This document shows, piece after piece, positions 31,933-41,547 of a stretch of 64,000 nucleotides of DNA; position 1 is the first letter of the stretch, and every line of letters starts with the position of its first letter. The notes under the pieces are model-generated. The model was not told the origin of the DNA. It did no database searches and saw only the letters and a list, made by a program, of their open reading frames with translations. Both the position numbers and the translations under genes were made by a program. This DNA is from Vagococcus teuberi (GTDB lineage: Bacteria; Bacillota; Bacilli; Lactobacillales; Vagococcaceae): NCBI RefSeq assembly GCF_001870205.1, contig NZ_CP017267.1, positions 1,104,501-1,168,500 on the forward strand, read 5' to 3'.

Positions 31933-33288
31933 TTAAATTCCGATTTCTTTTACGACAACATCAGCAATTTTATCAACATAATAATTAACTTTTTCTTCTG
32001 TTGGTGCTTCTGCCATCACACGAAGTAATGGCTCAGTTCCTGAAGGTCTTACAAGGATTCGACCATCCCCATTCATTTCTCCTTCAACTTCTTCAATAAT
32101 CGCTTTTATAGCCGGAACATCCATCGCACCATATTTATCTGACACTTTAATGTTCACTAATTTTTGTGGGTATTCTTCAATGTCGGCTACTAATTCGGAT
32201 AATTTTTTACCAGAAGCTTTCATTACTTGCATCAATTGAATGCCTGAAAGTAACCCATCACCTGTTGTGTTGTGTTGTAAGAAGACGATGTGTCCTGATT
32301 GTTCTCCACCAAGATTGTAACCAGATTTGCGCATCTCTTCAACCACATATCTATCACCAACTTGAGTTGTAACAGCCGTCATACCTGCTTCTTCAACGGC
32401 TTTATGGAACCCTAAGTTACTCATAACAGTGGCAACAATTGTATCTTTGTTTAACTCATCATTGGCTGCAAGATATTTACCACAAATATATAAAATCTTA
32501 TCTCCATCAACGATTTGTCCTTTTTCATCAACAGCAATCACACGATCACCATCACCATCAAAGGCTAAACCTAAATCAGCTTCTTTTTCAACAACCATTT
32601 CTGCTAGTTTTTCAGGATGTGTTGAACCAACACCATCATTGATGTTTAACCCATCTGGTCTAACGCCCATTGTATAGAAATCTGTATCTAAATCTGCAAA
32701 AAGTTGATTGATTAACGGAGTAGTTGCTCCATTTGCTCCATCTAGGCAGACACTCAAACCAGTGAATTCTTCATCCACTGTTTTCTTCAAGAATTCAATG
32801 TATTTTTGCGCACCTTCACGATAAACATTCAAAGTTCCAAGTCCTAATGCTGATGGTCGAGGTAAAACGTCGGTTTCAGCATCTAATAATGCTTCAATTT
32901 CTTCTTCTTCTTCATCAGATAATTTGAATCCATCTGGCCCAAAGAACTTGATACCATTATCTTCAGCTGGGTTATGTGACGCTGAAATCATCACACCTGC
33001 TGCTGCTTTTTGCGTTCTTGTTAAATACGCCACGCCTGGTGTAGAAATCACACCTAGCTGTAAAACTTCTATTCCAACTGAAAGGAGTCCTGAAATAAGT
33101 GCTTGTTCTAATAATTGTCCAGAAATACGTGTGTCTCTTCCAACAAGTACTTGTGGTTTTCCTTCAGTTAAGTGGCTATGTTGACATAAGACATGCCCTC
33201 CACAACGCCCAATTTTGAATGCTAGTTCTGGTGTTAGTTCTTTATTTGCAACACCTCTCACACCATCAGTGCCAAAATATTTACCCAT
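31933..33288 (-). CDS. glmM: Phosphoglucosamine mutase
   Basis: It converts glucosamine-6-phosphate to glucosamine-1-phosphate for UDP-GlcNAc synthesis. The protein starts [12 protein letters not shown]; the phosphoserine loop [20 protein letters not shown] is near residues 94-113, the Mg-binding DGDGDR near 240-245, and the phosphate loop [11 protein letters not shown] near 407-417. At 451 aa it is normal. The frame opens six codons earlier, but the ATG at 33288 with a GAGGAG site is the family start. It is third in the conserved cdaA-cdaR-glmM operon; in other Firmicutes GlmM binds and inhibits CdaA. Confidence 0.96.
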   Translation of the reverse strand: MGKYFGTDGVRGVANKELTPELAFKIGRCGGHVLCQHSHLTEGKPQVLVGRDTRISGQLLEQALISGLLSVGIEVLQLGVISTPGVAYLTRTQKAAAGVMISASHNPAEDNGIKFFGPDGFKLSDEEEEEIEALLDAETDVLPRPSALGLGTLNVYREGAQKYIEFLKKTVDEEFTGLSVCLDGANGATTPLINQLFADLDTDFYTMGVRPDGLNINDGVGSTHPEKLAEMVVEKEADLGLAFDGDGDRVIAVDEKGQIVDGDKILYICGKYLAANDELNKDTIVATVMSNLGFHKAVEEAGMTAVTTQVGDRYVVEEMRKSGYNLGGEQSGHIVFLQHNTTGDGLLSGIQLMQVMKASGKKLSELVADIEEYPQKLVNIKVSDKYGAMDVPAIKAIIEEVEGEMNGDGRILVRPSGTEPLLRVMAEAPTEEKVNYYVDKIADVVVKEIGI

Positions 33289-33330
33289 TTTAATTATTCT
33301 CCTCACTCATTTTACAATTTTTATAATGTA

Positions 33331-34302
33331 TTATTTACTATCACTGGTCGTTTTTGCTTCATTTGGTTTAACTGTTATGGACACCATTTCCGGTATAGCT
33401 TTCACACCATTTGGTACAACCACAGAATAAGAACTTGTTGTCGTTTCACGAATGTTTGTTGTATCAACCTTAAGCTCTATGCCATTTATTTCATCCAGTA
33501 CTTCTTTTGGTCCTTCTATATCCACCATGTCATCTTTTAGTGTAAACGTAAAATCTTTAATCCCTTTTGGAATGGTCCCTGATTGGATTGGAGTAATTTT
33601 AACTCGTTTACTTGGGACATTGACTTTTACATTAACAGTCACTGTATCAGGTTCAATTCGAACATTCAGTGGTTCTCCAGCTTTATTGACAGCATATGGC
33701 TGCACTTTCTCTGAAAAATTCCCTGTAACGTTTGTTCGTTCACTGACACCAGCAATGACTCGATCAATTTCTTGAATGGACGATTCAGAGCCACTTACTT
33801 TTACATTCATTGGATCAATCGTCACTTCTTTTGTTGAGTATCCGTCTTGGTAAATTTTATTATCAATCGCTGGTTCAACTTTGAATGAATTGCTATCTTT
33901 ATTTTCTATGGTAACAGATAATTTATTCGGTTTAACAGTTCCTTTAACCGAATTTGGTAACCCAACAATTTGCAATGGTACTTCATGTGTCCCAACACTA
34001 TATTTCGTTAAGTCCATTACCACTGAAAAGCCACGTGTTTCAGCATTAGACTCCTTGTCTAACAAAATTTTATTATTACTTGTCAATTCAACAGAAACAC
34101 TTTCTTTATAACCGGAAATAAAATACTTATCTTGGTTATAAGTAACATTAACTGGTACATTTTCAGCTGTTGCTTCCAAATTAGTTACTGTGTTATTTGT
34201 CTTATGTGATATGACAAATGAGTTGGCATTATAGTATAAAAGAATGGCAAAAAACAAAGATAATATTCTAATAAACCAAGGTGATTTACGATCATTTTTC
34301 AT
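33331..34302 (-). CDS. cdaR: YbbR-domain regulator of diadenylate cyclase
   Basis: A membrane-anchored extracytoplasmic protein with one N-terminal helix (about residues 9-28 of the corrected protein, WFIRILSLFFAILLYYNAN) and then three to four YbbR repeats of about 80 residues, seen as recurring P..V.V......V.G....I..... patterns. CdaR controls CdaA activity in related bacteria. The frame opens at 34386, but the ATG at 34302 with a GGGAGG site fits the family. It overlaps the 3' end of cdaA by 11 bases, consistent with making both partners together. Confidence 0.93.
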   Translation of the reverse strand: MKNDRKSPWFIRILSLFFAILLYYNANSFVISHKTNNTVTNLEATAENVPVNVTYNQDKYFISGYKESVSVELTSNNKILLDKESNAETRGFSVVMDLTKYSVGTHEVPLQIVGLPNSVKGTVKPNKLSVTIENKDSNSFKVEPAIDNKIYQDGYSTKEVTIDPMNVKVSGSESSIQEIDRVIAGVSERTNVTGNFSEKVQPYAVNKAGEPLNVRIEPDTVTVNVKVNVPSKRVKITPIQSGTIPKGIKDFTFTLKDDMVDIEGPKEVLDEINGIELKVDTTNIRETTTSSYSVVVPNGVKAIPEMVSITVKPNEAKTTSDSK

Positions 34303-35191
34303 CGTTTTTTCCTCCCTTAGTAAAACTTTTTTTAATATCTTCGATAAACATTGCCAAATTTGATTGGGATACATCTTCTTGATCATCAGCTAATTCTTGT
34401 TTTAATACTTCTAAATAAGCTTCACGCTGAAGACCTGGTAAAAATGTCTTGTTATGCGTAATACTCACATCACCTGTTTCTTCTGATACAACAAGTGTCA
34501 ACGCATCCGATGATTCACTCATACCAATTGCCGCACGGTGACGTGTCCCAAATTCTTTTGGTATTTTATTACTTTCTGATAAAGGCAGATAACTCGATGC
34601 TGATGCAATTTTATTATCTTTAATAATGACAGCCCCATCATGCAATGGTGTATTGGGTATAAAGATATTAATTAGTAATTGACTCGATATATCCGCATCG
34701 AGCGGAATACCAGTTTCAATAATATCAATTAAACTATCATTTCGCTCAATCGTAATCAATGCCCCTATTTTTCTCTTAGACATATATTGCAACGATTCAT
34801 CTAACGCAGTAATAAATGATTGTTGCATATTTTTTTGTTTGTTAGAGTGCGTTAGTGCCGCACCTCTACCAAGATGTTCTAATCCACGCCGAACTTCAGG
34901 TTGAAAAATGACGATTGCAGCAACTACACCATAAGTAATCACTTGATTCATTAGCCAAGAAACTGTATTTAAGCCAATAAAATCACTGACAATCCTTACA
35001 ATGATAATTACAGCAATCCCTTTAAATACTTGAATCGCTTTTGTGTCATTAAGTAGCATCAAAAACTTATATACGACATACCACACGACTAATATATCAA
35101 TGATATGTACCAGTACACTAAGCGTAAAATATTTATCTAATAAATTTTGCCATATCTCAGGTCTGAACAAGCTCGCTTGAGTTAACATCAT
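34292..35191 (-). CDS. cdaA: Diadenylate cyclase CdaA (c-di-AMP synthase)
   Basis: A membrane enzyme that joins two ATP into cyclic di-AMP, the second messenger for potassium and turgor control. Three N-terminal membrane helices (about residues 28-100) precede the DAC/DisA_N domain, which holds the catalytic motif TPLHDGAVII (DGA, about 195-204) and the RHRAAIGMSE motif (about 226-235). At 299 aa the C-terminal tail is slightly longer than the catalytic fold and rich in charged residues. A GGGGGAGGAG site precedes the start. It leads the operon with cdaR and glmM. Confidence 0.96.
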   Translation of the reverse strand: MMLTQASLFRPEIWQNLLDKYFTLSVLVHIIDILVVWYVVYKFLMLLNDTKAIQVFKGIAVIIIVRIVSDFIGLNTVSWLMNQVITYGVVAAIVIFQPEVRRGLEHLGRGAALTHSNKQKNMQQSFITALDESLQYMSKRKIGALITIERNDSLIDIIETGIPLDADISSQLLINIFIPNTPLHDGAVIIKDNKIASASSYLPLSESNKIPKEFGTRHRAAIGMSESSDALTLVVSEETGDVSITHNKTFLPGLQREAYLEVLKQELADDQEDVSQSNLAMFIEDIKKSFTKGGKNDEK

Positions 35192-35345
35192 CTTGCTCCT
35201 CCCCCTTTACAATTAAGTAGTTTACTCTATCTTGCTCCCCCCTAGCATTATGGTTACTTTCTCATACTTTTACTATTATAACATAGCATGGTTATCGGAA
35301 AACTTTCAATGACTTTTTTTAATAATTTAATTACTTTCAATAAAA

Positions 35346-35371
35346 AAACACACCCAACATTTGTCGAGTAT
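35346..35371 (-). terminator. Terminator of the purine permease gene
   Basis: Minus-strand hairpin ACATACTCGAC / GTTGGGTGTGT (11 pairs including G-U) with a 4-base loop and a T7 run, just after the permease stop. Confidence 0.75.
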
Positions 35372-35380
35372 GTCAATAAA

Positions 35381-36817
35381 CTATAACGTCGCTAATACAA
35401 TGAAGTTAATAACAAATAGAGCCGTCACTACCCATAAAACAGGTGAGACTTCTTTTACTTTTCCTTTAACCACTTTGATTAACACATAGAAAATAAATCC
35501 TGCAGCTATACCATAAGAAATACTATATGCTAGACCCATAAATATTGAAGTAAAGAAGGCTGGCACAGCATCTTCAAGATTAGTCCAGGCAATTTCTTTA
35601 AATGACGCCATCATCATGATACCAACTAAAATTAATGCCGGAGCCGTTGCTTGAGAAGGCACTGCCCCAACAACAGGTGATAAGAAACTACTTAACAAGA
35701 ACATAATGGCGACAACCACTGATGTTAAACCAGTACGTCCACCCGCACCAATACCAGCTGCACTTTCTACATAAGTTGTGACGTTACTTGTCCCAACTAC
35801 TGATCCAGCTGTTGTTGCAATAGCATCAGCAAACAATGCTTTGTCCATTTTTGATTTAATCCCTTTACTTGTCATAACGGATTCTTCTTCTTCTTTTGAG
35901 AAAATACCAGTGCGACGACCTGTCCCAATAAATGTTCCAATCGTATCAAAAATATCAGATAAACTAAATGCTAAAACCGTTAATAAAACTTGAGGTATTT
36001 TGGCTACATCAGAAAATAGTGAAGGCATGCCATTTGGACCAAAAGCTGCACCAAATGTCGTTCCTAAGTCTTTGATTGAGTTTCCTAATGAATTCTCTTG
36101 AAAATTAATCGAACTAAAATCAACAACCCCCATTGGAATAGCAATAATTGTAGTCGCTACTATCCCTATTAGAATAGCTCCTTTGACGTTTTTAATCACC
36201 AACACTGTAGTAATAACTAGCCCAATCAGTGCCAAAATAATAGCTGGGTTATTAAAATTCGCCAATGCTGGGACAATCCCACCATTTGATACAACGTTCG
36301 TTGCTTTATCCCCATCAACTACTGAAGAAACAATTGACGCCTCATCTGATGTAAATTGAAGTAATCCAGCATTTTTAATTCCAACATATGCAATAAAAAT
36401 CCCTATTCCACCACCAATAGCATGTTGCAAACTTTCGGGAATTGATTGAATAATTAATTTTCTCAAGTTTGTGATGGTAATAATAATATTGATAATACCA
36501 CATAAAAAGACCATCGCTAACCCCTGTTCCCATGAATAACCTAATCCCATGACAACAGTAAAAGTGAAAAACGCATTTAAGCCCATACCTGGTGCTTGTG
36601 CATATGGTACATTAGCAAACAATCCCATGACGAGCGTTCCAATTGCTGATGCGATAATAGTAGCTAGAAAGACTGCTTGAAACGGCATTCCTGATAAAGA
36701 TAAAATGGTCGGATTCACAAATAAAATATAACTCATTGCAAAAAATGTCGTTAACCCCGCCATGATTTCCGTAGAAACCGTTGTGTTATTCTCTTTTAAT
36801 CTAAAAAACTTTTCCAT
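35381..36817 (-). CDS. NCS2/AzgA-family purine permease
   Basis: A 478-aa permease with about 13 membrane segments. The start FFRLKENNTTVSTEIMAGLTTFFAMSYILFVNP and the motif APGMGLNAFFTFTVVMGLGYSWE (about residues 73-95) are typical of the AzgA branch (PbuG, PbuO, GhxP, AdeP), which imports hypoxanthine, guanine or adenine with protons. Which purine is carried cannot be read from sequence. No purine riboswitch was found in the 190-base leader. Single-gene unit with its own terminator. Confidence 0.85.
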   Translation of the reverse strand: MEKFFRLKENNTTVSTEIMAGLTTFFAMSYILFVNPTILSLSGMPFQAVFLATIIASAIGTLVMGLFANVPYAQAPGMGLNAFFTFTVVMGLGYSWEQGLAMVFLCGIINIIITITNLRKLIIQSIPESLQHAIGGGIGIFIAYVGIKNAGLLQFTSDEASIVSSVVDGDKATNVVSNGGIVPALANFNNPAIILALIGLVITTVLVIKNVKGAILIGIVATTIIAIPMGVVDFSSINFQENSLGNSIKDLGTTFGAAFGPNGMPSLFSDVAKIPQVLLTVLAFSLSDIFDTIGTFIGTGRRTGIFSKEEEESVMTSKGIKSKMDKALFADAIATTAGSVVGTSNVTTYVESAAGIGAGGRTGLTSVVVAIMFLLSSFLSPVVGAVPSQATAPALILVGIMMMASFKEIAWTNLEDAVPAFFTSIFMGLAYSISYGIAAGFIFYVLIKVVKGKVKEVSPVLWVVTALFVINFIVLATL

Positions 36818-36969
36818 TTCTTAACATTGCACCTTCCATAATATAATTAGTTCGTTAATAACTCTAACAAAATTGATTATAGAATTAATAAGGAGAAATG
36901 GCAACCATTTATTTATATTTATCTAAATTTTTCTTCGCATTGTTCGACTTTTACTTATTTAATAACAAA

Positions 36970-37008
36970 AAACACCTAATTTGCTCGATTTGAACAAATT
37001 AAGTGTTT
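36970..37008 (-). terminator. Terminator of the MacB-type exporter operon
   Basis: A 14-bp stem AAACACCTAATTTG / CAAATTAAGTGTTT (one G-U pair) with an 11-base loop, T-rich on the minus strand, lying right after the permease gene. Confidence 0.8.
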
Positions 37009-37011
37009 GAT

Positions 37012-38232
37012 TTATTGATAAATTGCTTTTATAGGATCTAATTTGGCGGCATTAATAGCTGGTATAACACCAAATATTAACCCAATTCCTGCTGAAATAG
37101 ACGCTGAGAGTATTGCCATACTTGGACTAACAATTGCTGTAATACCATCTGCAAAAGTGGAAATCAGTGTTGCAAGTCCCCATCCAAAGAAGATACCGAC
37201 GACCCCGCCAATTAGCGTAATAAAAGCAGCTTCTAATAAAAATTGTAATAAAATGGTGATTGGTTTCGCACCGATTGCACGGCGAATCCCGATTTCACGT
37301 TTTCGCTCAGAAACAGACACATACATAATATTCATCACCCCAATTCCTCCAACTAATAAAGAAATAGCCGTAATGAATAACAAACCTGTCACGACAGCTT
37401 GAAGCATCGATTCAATTTGTTGACGTGCTTGTTCATTTGAACGATCTTCTTCAAATGTTCCAACTAGATTGGGGTGTTGTTCTTTAAGTAACGTATTTGC
37501 TTGATCAATAATGGCTTGTCTGTCACTGTGGTCTGTCGTTTTTAATTTAATTGCATTGATTGGTTTATTCTTTGCAAGGTCATTAAACGCTTTTTTAGGC
37601 ACTTCGTCAAAAAAGGCGGAATCATCCATTATCATGGCGTCATCATCAATTTTAGCCTTTACACCGACTACCAAAAATTTTATACCATCAACATCAATCG
37701 CTCTTCCAATAATATCTTTAGGTTTTCGGATGCCTAACGTTGATTGCATGGTATCATACGTGATAATAATACTATTTGATTCTAATTGCTCAGTAGTAAA
37801 ACTATTTCCAAAACCAACTGGTGTATTCGTTTTACTTGTTGCCACAATTTGACCACTACCTGAAGTGTCAAAATAGTTTAGTGTACTCGTCACCATCTCT
37901 TTAGCACCGAATCCAAACCCATAATCAGCACTAATGGTATCAACGCCATCGAGTCCTCTTAACAGTTTTAAATCAAGTTTGTCAAACTCAAACGGCTCTT
38001 CGTCTTGAAAGCCAATACTATCATCACTCTGATCGACTTTATAGATTAGACGAATCACGTTAGCATCGGTAGATTCCATTACTTTTAAGCTACTTTGCTT
38101 CATCCCTTCACCGATTGCTGATACTGTCACGACAGCTGTGATTCCAATAATAATTCCAACCATCGTTAAAAAAACACGTAGTTTATGTGCCCTTAAACTT
38201 AAGAAAGTACTTAATAATAGATTTTTAAGCAT
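37012..38232 (-). CDS. MacB-type ABC transporter permease
   Basis: A 406-aa permease with one N-terminal helix (about residues 18-40), a periplasmic-type domain facing outside (MacB_PCD, about 45-275) and three C-terminal helices with GGIGVMNIMYVSVSERKREIGIRRAIGA near 295-322, the hallmark of the MacB/LolC/YknZ family. The ATG at 38232 with GAGGAGG is preferred to the frame opening at 38265. It overlaps the ATPase gene. With the upstream adaptor protein it forms a three-part exporter like Bacillus YknXYZ; substrates of such systems are peptides, toxins or drugs. Confidence 0.87.
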   Translation of the reverse strand: MLKNLLLSTFLSLRAHKLRVFLTMVGIIIGITAVVTVSAIGEGMKQSSLKVMESTDANVIRLIYKVDQSDDSIGFQDEEPFEFDKLDLKLLRGLDGVDTISADYGFGFGAKEMVTSTLNYFDTSGSGQIVATSKTNTPVGFGNSFTTEQLESNSIIITYDTMQSTLGIRKPKDIIGRAIDVDGIKFLVVGVKAKIDDDAMIMDDSAFFDEVPKKAFNDLAKNKPINAIKLKTTDHSDRQAIIDQANTLLKEQHPNLVGTFEEDRSNEQARQQIESMLQAVVTGLLFITAISLLVGGIGVMNIMYVSVSERKREIGIRRAIGAKPITILLQFLLEAAFITLIGGVVGIFFGWGLATLISTFADGITAIVSPSMAILSASISAGIGLIFGVIPAINAAKLDPIKAIYQ

Positions 38233-38932
38233 TGATAAATTCCTCCTCGGTAAGGAATAAACCATCTTTCATATAAACCACTCGTGTGGCATACTTTCTC
38301 ATATCAGGATCATGAGTGACCATGACAATTGTTTTTCCTTCTTTATTTAAATTCGACAAGATAGTCATAATATCTTCACTCGTTTCACTATCAAGGGCTC
38401 CTGTCGGTTCATCTGCCATAATTAATAGTGGATCATTAACTAAGGCTCTAGCTATAGCGACACGTTGCTGTTGTCCTCCTGATAACTCAGTCGTTTTAGA
38501 AAACTCTTTTCCTTCTAAACCAACCATAGCTAAATAGTCTGAGGCGATTTGACGACGTTCTTTTTCTTTTTTCTTTCCACCATACACCATTGGTAATTCA
38601 ACATTTTGAATCACATTTAACGATTGTATTAAAAAAAATTGTTGAAAAATAAATCCGATATATTCGTTTCTTAAAGTCGATTTTTGATTTTCAGTTAATT
38701 CTGACGCGTCTTTATTATCAAAAATATACTCACCATCTGATAGTTGATCTAAAAATCCAATAATATTCATGAGCGTCGTTTTTCCACTACCGGATTTCCC
38801 CATAATCATGATAAATTCGCCTTGCTCAATAGTAAGGTTGAGATTTTTTAAGACATGCAGTGTTGATTTGCCGACTGGATAGTATTTATTTATATCGTTT
38901 AACTCAACTAATACTGGGTTGTCGTGACTCAT
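38225..38932 (-). CDS. MacB/LolD-type ABC transporter ATP-binding protein
   Basis: A 235-aa ATPase with Walker [13 protein letters not shown] near residues 46-57, [18 protein letters not shown] near 94-111, signature [13 protein letters not shown] near 147-159, Walker [14 protein letters not shown] near 165-177 and H-loop MVTHD near 201-205. It overlaps the adaptor gene by one base (TAATG) and the permease by several bases, so all three are co-translated. It powers the tripartite exporter. Confidence 0.9.
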   Translation of the reverse strand: MSHDNPVLVELNDINKYYPVGKSTLHVLKNLNLTIEQGEFIMIMGKSGSGKTTLMNIIGFLDQLSDGEYIFDNKDASELTENQKSTLRNEYIGFIFQQFFLIQSLNVIQNVELPMVYGGKKKEKERRQIASDYLAMVGLEGKEFSKTTELSGGQQQRVAIARALVNDPLLIMADEPTGALDSETSEDIMTILSNLNKEGKTIVMVTHDPDMRKYATRVVYMKDGLFLTEEEFINA

Positions 38933-40089
38933 TATTTTTCTCCTCCTTCATTTTCGGTAACTTCACCCCCAGGAGTTGGTTCACCTACTGTTAAAGGTAC
39001 TTCGGATGAAATAATGACACGATCTAAGCCTTCTAAACCACTTGTTACGATAATTTTATCTTTTGATGCCCCTTGATCGGTCGTTTCAACTACCCGTTTT
39101 GCAATTGTGCCAAAATCATCAACGAGTACATAAACTTCCTTCGTTTTATCATCTACTTTTACGGCTTCTTTTGGTATTTCTATTTTTTTATCTTCTAGCT
39201 TAATTGAAGCTTGTACGTGGAATCCTTTACGAATTTCTTTTGCATCTTTTAAACTTAATTTTACTGTGTAAGTTGATAAAGAATTCCCACTATTTGATGC
39301 ACCACCTTCTGTTGCTTGCTGGGTATTTGGAATATTAGACACATAAGTGACTTCACCTTTGTATAGTTTATTATCCGCAATGGTTCTAACGTCCGCTATT
39401 TGTTTTTCTTTAACTTTTTCTAAGTCTTTCTCATTGACACTACCTTCAACATAAAAATCAGTTGATGATAAAGTTAAAATGGCACTATCTCTGTTTTGGT
39501 CTTGTGGAATAATAACCTGACCGTCAAAAGGTGCAATGACTTTATTAACCTGTTTTTCGCTTAATTCATTAATTTGTGTTTGTAATTGACTCATTTTAAT
39601 ATCATAACTACCTAAATCATATTTTAAGTCTATGCTTTCTTTCGATACAGGGCTACTGGTAGCTTCTCCTGATTCTGAGGTTGGCGCATTATTCATTTCA
39701 TTTATTTCAAGTTGCATTTGTCTTGCAGCTTTTTCTTTTTCGGCTTGTGTTGATTCAATTTGAAATTTCAAATCTCTAATTTGAGAGTCTGTTGTCTCAT
39801 CTAAGTATTGATAAAGCACTGTATCTTTTGTGACATTTTCACCATTTTTTACGTTTAAATCACCCAATTTACCTAGAGTTGTATCTTTGGTAAATTCTTT
39901 TGACATAACAGGTGTTACCACACCATTAATAAACACTTGATCAACATTTTCAACGGTATAAAACTCAATTTTTTCTTCTTCCTTTGTGTTTACTGGCTCT
40001 TTTTTCGATAACACCATTTTCCCACCGATTGCAGCAATCACTACCAACCCAATAATACTCCCAATAACCACTTTTTTCTTTTTCGACAT
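38932..40089 (-). CDS. HlyD/MFP-family adaptor of the MacB-type exporter
   Basis: A 385-aa membrane fusion protein. It has one N-terminal helix (KKKKVVIGSIIGLVVIAAIGGKMV), split lipoyl/barrel segments around the hairpin (about residues 50-90 and 175-195, FDGQVIIPQDQN), a coiled-coil (about 90-170) and beta-barrel domains toward the C-terminus. A proline/glycine/glutamate-rich tail ends the protein. ATG 40089 follows AAGGAG and GGGG at good spacing, better than upstream ATG codons. In Gram-positives such adaptors dock on the MacB-like permease outside the membrane. Confidence 0.87.
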   Translation of the reverse strand: MSKKKKVVIGSIIGLVVIAAIGGKMVLSKKEPVNTKEEEKIEFYTVENVDQVFINGVVTPVMSKEFTKDTTLGKLGDLNVKNGENVTKDTVLYQYLDETTDSQIRDLKFQIESTQAEKEKAARQMQLEINEMNNAPTSESGEATSSPVSKESIDLKYDLGSYDIKMSQLQTQINELSEKQVNKVIAPFDGQVIIPQDQNRDSAILTLSSTDFYVEGSVNEKDLEKVKEKQIADVRTIADNKLYKGEVTYVSNIPNTQQATEGGASNSGNSLSTYTVKLSLKDAKEIRKGFHVQASIKLEDKKIEIPKEAVKVDDKTKEVYVLVDDFGTIAKRVVETTDQGASKDKIIVTSGLEGLDRVIISSEVPLTVGEPTPGGEVTENEGGEK

Positions 40090-40185
40090 CCCCAATAACT
40101 CCTTTTTCATTAATAATTTAAGTATACCTAAAAAAAGCATTGGAAAAATCAGTCGATGGTCCTATTGTGAATGAGTATAAGAAAA

Positions 40186-40290
40186 GCGGATAAGTCCGCC
40201 TTGACCTATGAAAAAATAGGAAATTTGACCCTGAATGAGCAGCGAAGCGCGCAATGGGGCAAATTTATCTTTTTTTCACTAGGTCAGGAC
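40186..40290. repeat. Nested inverted-repeat element of unknown role
   Basis: A hairpin GCGGA-TAAG-TCCGC (40186-40199) is followed by a long inverted repeat: outer arms CCTTGACCTATGAAAAAA (40199-40216) and TTTTTTCACTAGGTCAGG (40271-40288) pair with two small mismatches, and inner arms AAATTTGACCC (40221-40231) and GGGGCAAATTT (40256-40266) pair inside. The G+C-rich tip (about 40232-40255) is unlike the surrounding AT-rich DNA. It lies between the exporter operon and the DUF1002 gene terminator. It could be a small mobile repeat (MITE/REP type) or a structured RNA. Confidence 0.55.
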
Positions 40291-40342
40291 TTGGGAGCTA
40301 GACATTGACGGCTGAACTTATAATCCCCTAGTCTATTAAAAA

Positions 40343-40370
40343 AACTACCTAGTTTTCACTAGATAGTTTC
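40343..40370 (-). terminator. Terminator of the DUF1002 gene
   Basis: Minus-strand hairpin ACTATCTAG / CTAGGTAGT (one G-U pair) with a short A-rich loop, followed by a T7 run. Confidence 0.75.
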
Positions 40371-40374
40371 AACG

Positions 40375-41385
40375 TTATTTAAATAAGTTTGAGAAGAAAT
40401 CTTTAATCTTTTGCCAAATTCCTTTTGCTTTTTCGACATTTTCTTCTGACAATAAATTATCTTTAAATTCTTTACCATTTTTCACAATGTCATCTTTAAA
40501 CCCAGATAATTGACTGGTTAATTCTTTATCTGTGATGGCACTTGTATTAGTAAAGTTCACCATGTTATTGACGACTTGCGTTTTTAGTTCTGGTGTAATG
40601 GCTTCTTGCAGGCCGTTTTTCTCAATTTGTTCGTCAACCACATTGGTTACTTCTTGTTTCTTTTTCTCATCAGACATGTCACTTAATTTCTTATTAATTT
40701 TTTGTAATTCCATTTGAATATCAGCTAACATGACTAAGATGTTTTCTGAAGAATAATCTTTATTATCTTGGTTTTGTTGATCAATGGCAGAGACCACTTG
40801 CATTTGATCTTGTGCTACTTCACGCTTTTCATCACGCTCTTTTTGTTCTGTTTGATTAGAGGCAGGATCTACTTCATCATAAATCTTATAAATACCAGCT
40901 AATGCACCACTACCATCCATTGGTCGAACGCTTGCAATACGAATGTATGCATCATATACACCACTTGTAATAGCTGCTGAGCGGTACATTGCTTCTGTTC
41001 TTGCAGTAATTTTATCTGGTGTCACAATATCAACTGTCACACCCGACCCACTTTTTGTACGAGCAATCAACGCACTTGAATAAGCTTTTGACGAACTGGT
41101 AAATTCTGGAACGTCGGTCACATACTTCACTAAATCATTGCCATCAACAATGTATTCATTTATATTCTGAGTGTTTGTTCCACTTAACATGGATACTTTA
41201 CTCAAGTCTTTTGTTAAAATATCACGTGTTTGTTGCTTTTCAGCATCTGTTAAGCCATTACCTAATGCGATATTTGGAATATCCCATCCTTCATCTTTCG
41301 CTTTTTCTGCAGCCGAAACTTGCGTACTTAATCCAACTGTTGAAAGTAGTGTAAGACCTAGTAAAATCTTTTTAAATTTATTCAT
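40375..41385 (-). CDS. Secreted DUF1002-domain protein
   Basis: A 336-aa exported protein: signal peptide at residues 1-25 (KKILLGLTLLSTVGLSTQVSAAE, with cleavage probably after VSA), then the DUF1002 region (about 35-300) with GNGLTDAEKQQTRDIL, TARTEAMYRSAAITSGVYDAYIRIASVRPMDGSGALAGIYKIYD and helical segments. The C-terminus (GIWQKIKDFFSNLFK) is an amphipathic helix. The domain is common in secreted or surface proteins of Firmicutes, but its function is not known. Stand-alone gene with its own terminator. Confidence 0.85.
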   Translation of the reverse strand: MNKFKKILLGLTLLSTVGLSTQVSAAEKAKDEGWDIPNIALGNGLTDAEKQQTRDILTKDLSKVSMLSGTNTQNINEYIVDGNDLVKYVTDVPEFTSSSKAYSSALIARTKSGSGVTVDIVTPDKITARTEAMYRSAAITSGVYDAYIRIASVRPMDGSGALAGIYKIYDEVDPASNQTEQKERDEKREVAQDQMQVVSAIDQQNQDNKDYSSENILVMLADIQMELQKINKKLSDMSDEKKKQEVTNVVDEQIEKNGLQEAITPELKTQVVNNMVNFTNTSAITDKELTSQLSGFKDDIVKNGKEFKDNLLSEENVEKAKGIWQKIKDFFSNLFK

Positions 41386-41516
41386 AACATCACCTTTTCA
41401 TCTTATTTCCTACTAAATGTAACACATCTATTCCTTATTTCCATCCATCTTTAGAATGAATTAAGTCTTTTTATTGATTATTTAACATTCTTTAAAAAAA
41501 ATCAATTAAAAACAAA

Positions 41517-41538
41517 CGCACTAGCTTTAACTAGTGCG
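41517..41538 (-). terminator. Terminator of the dnaG-rpoD operon
   Basis: Perfect 8-bp stem CGCACTAG / CTAGTGCG with a 6-base loop, after the rpoD stop, with T-rich sequence on the minus strand. Confidence 0.75.
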
Positions 41539-41547
41539 ATATTATTT

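Noticed and set aside
32924-33184. Antisense frames over glmM, cdaR, carB and other genes
   Set aside because: They are shadows of well-supported genes on the other strand without their own ribosome sites.
36818-36970. Purine riboswitch before the AzgA-type permease
   Set aside because: The conserved core of purine riboswitches was not seen in this leader.
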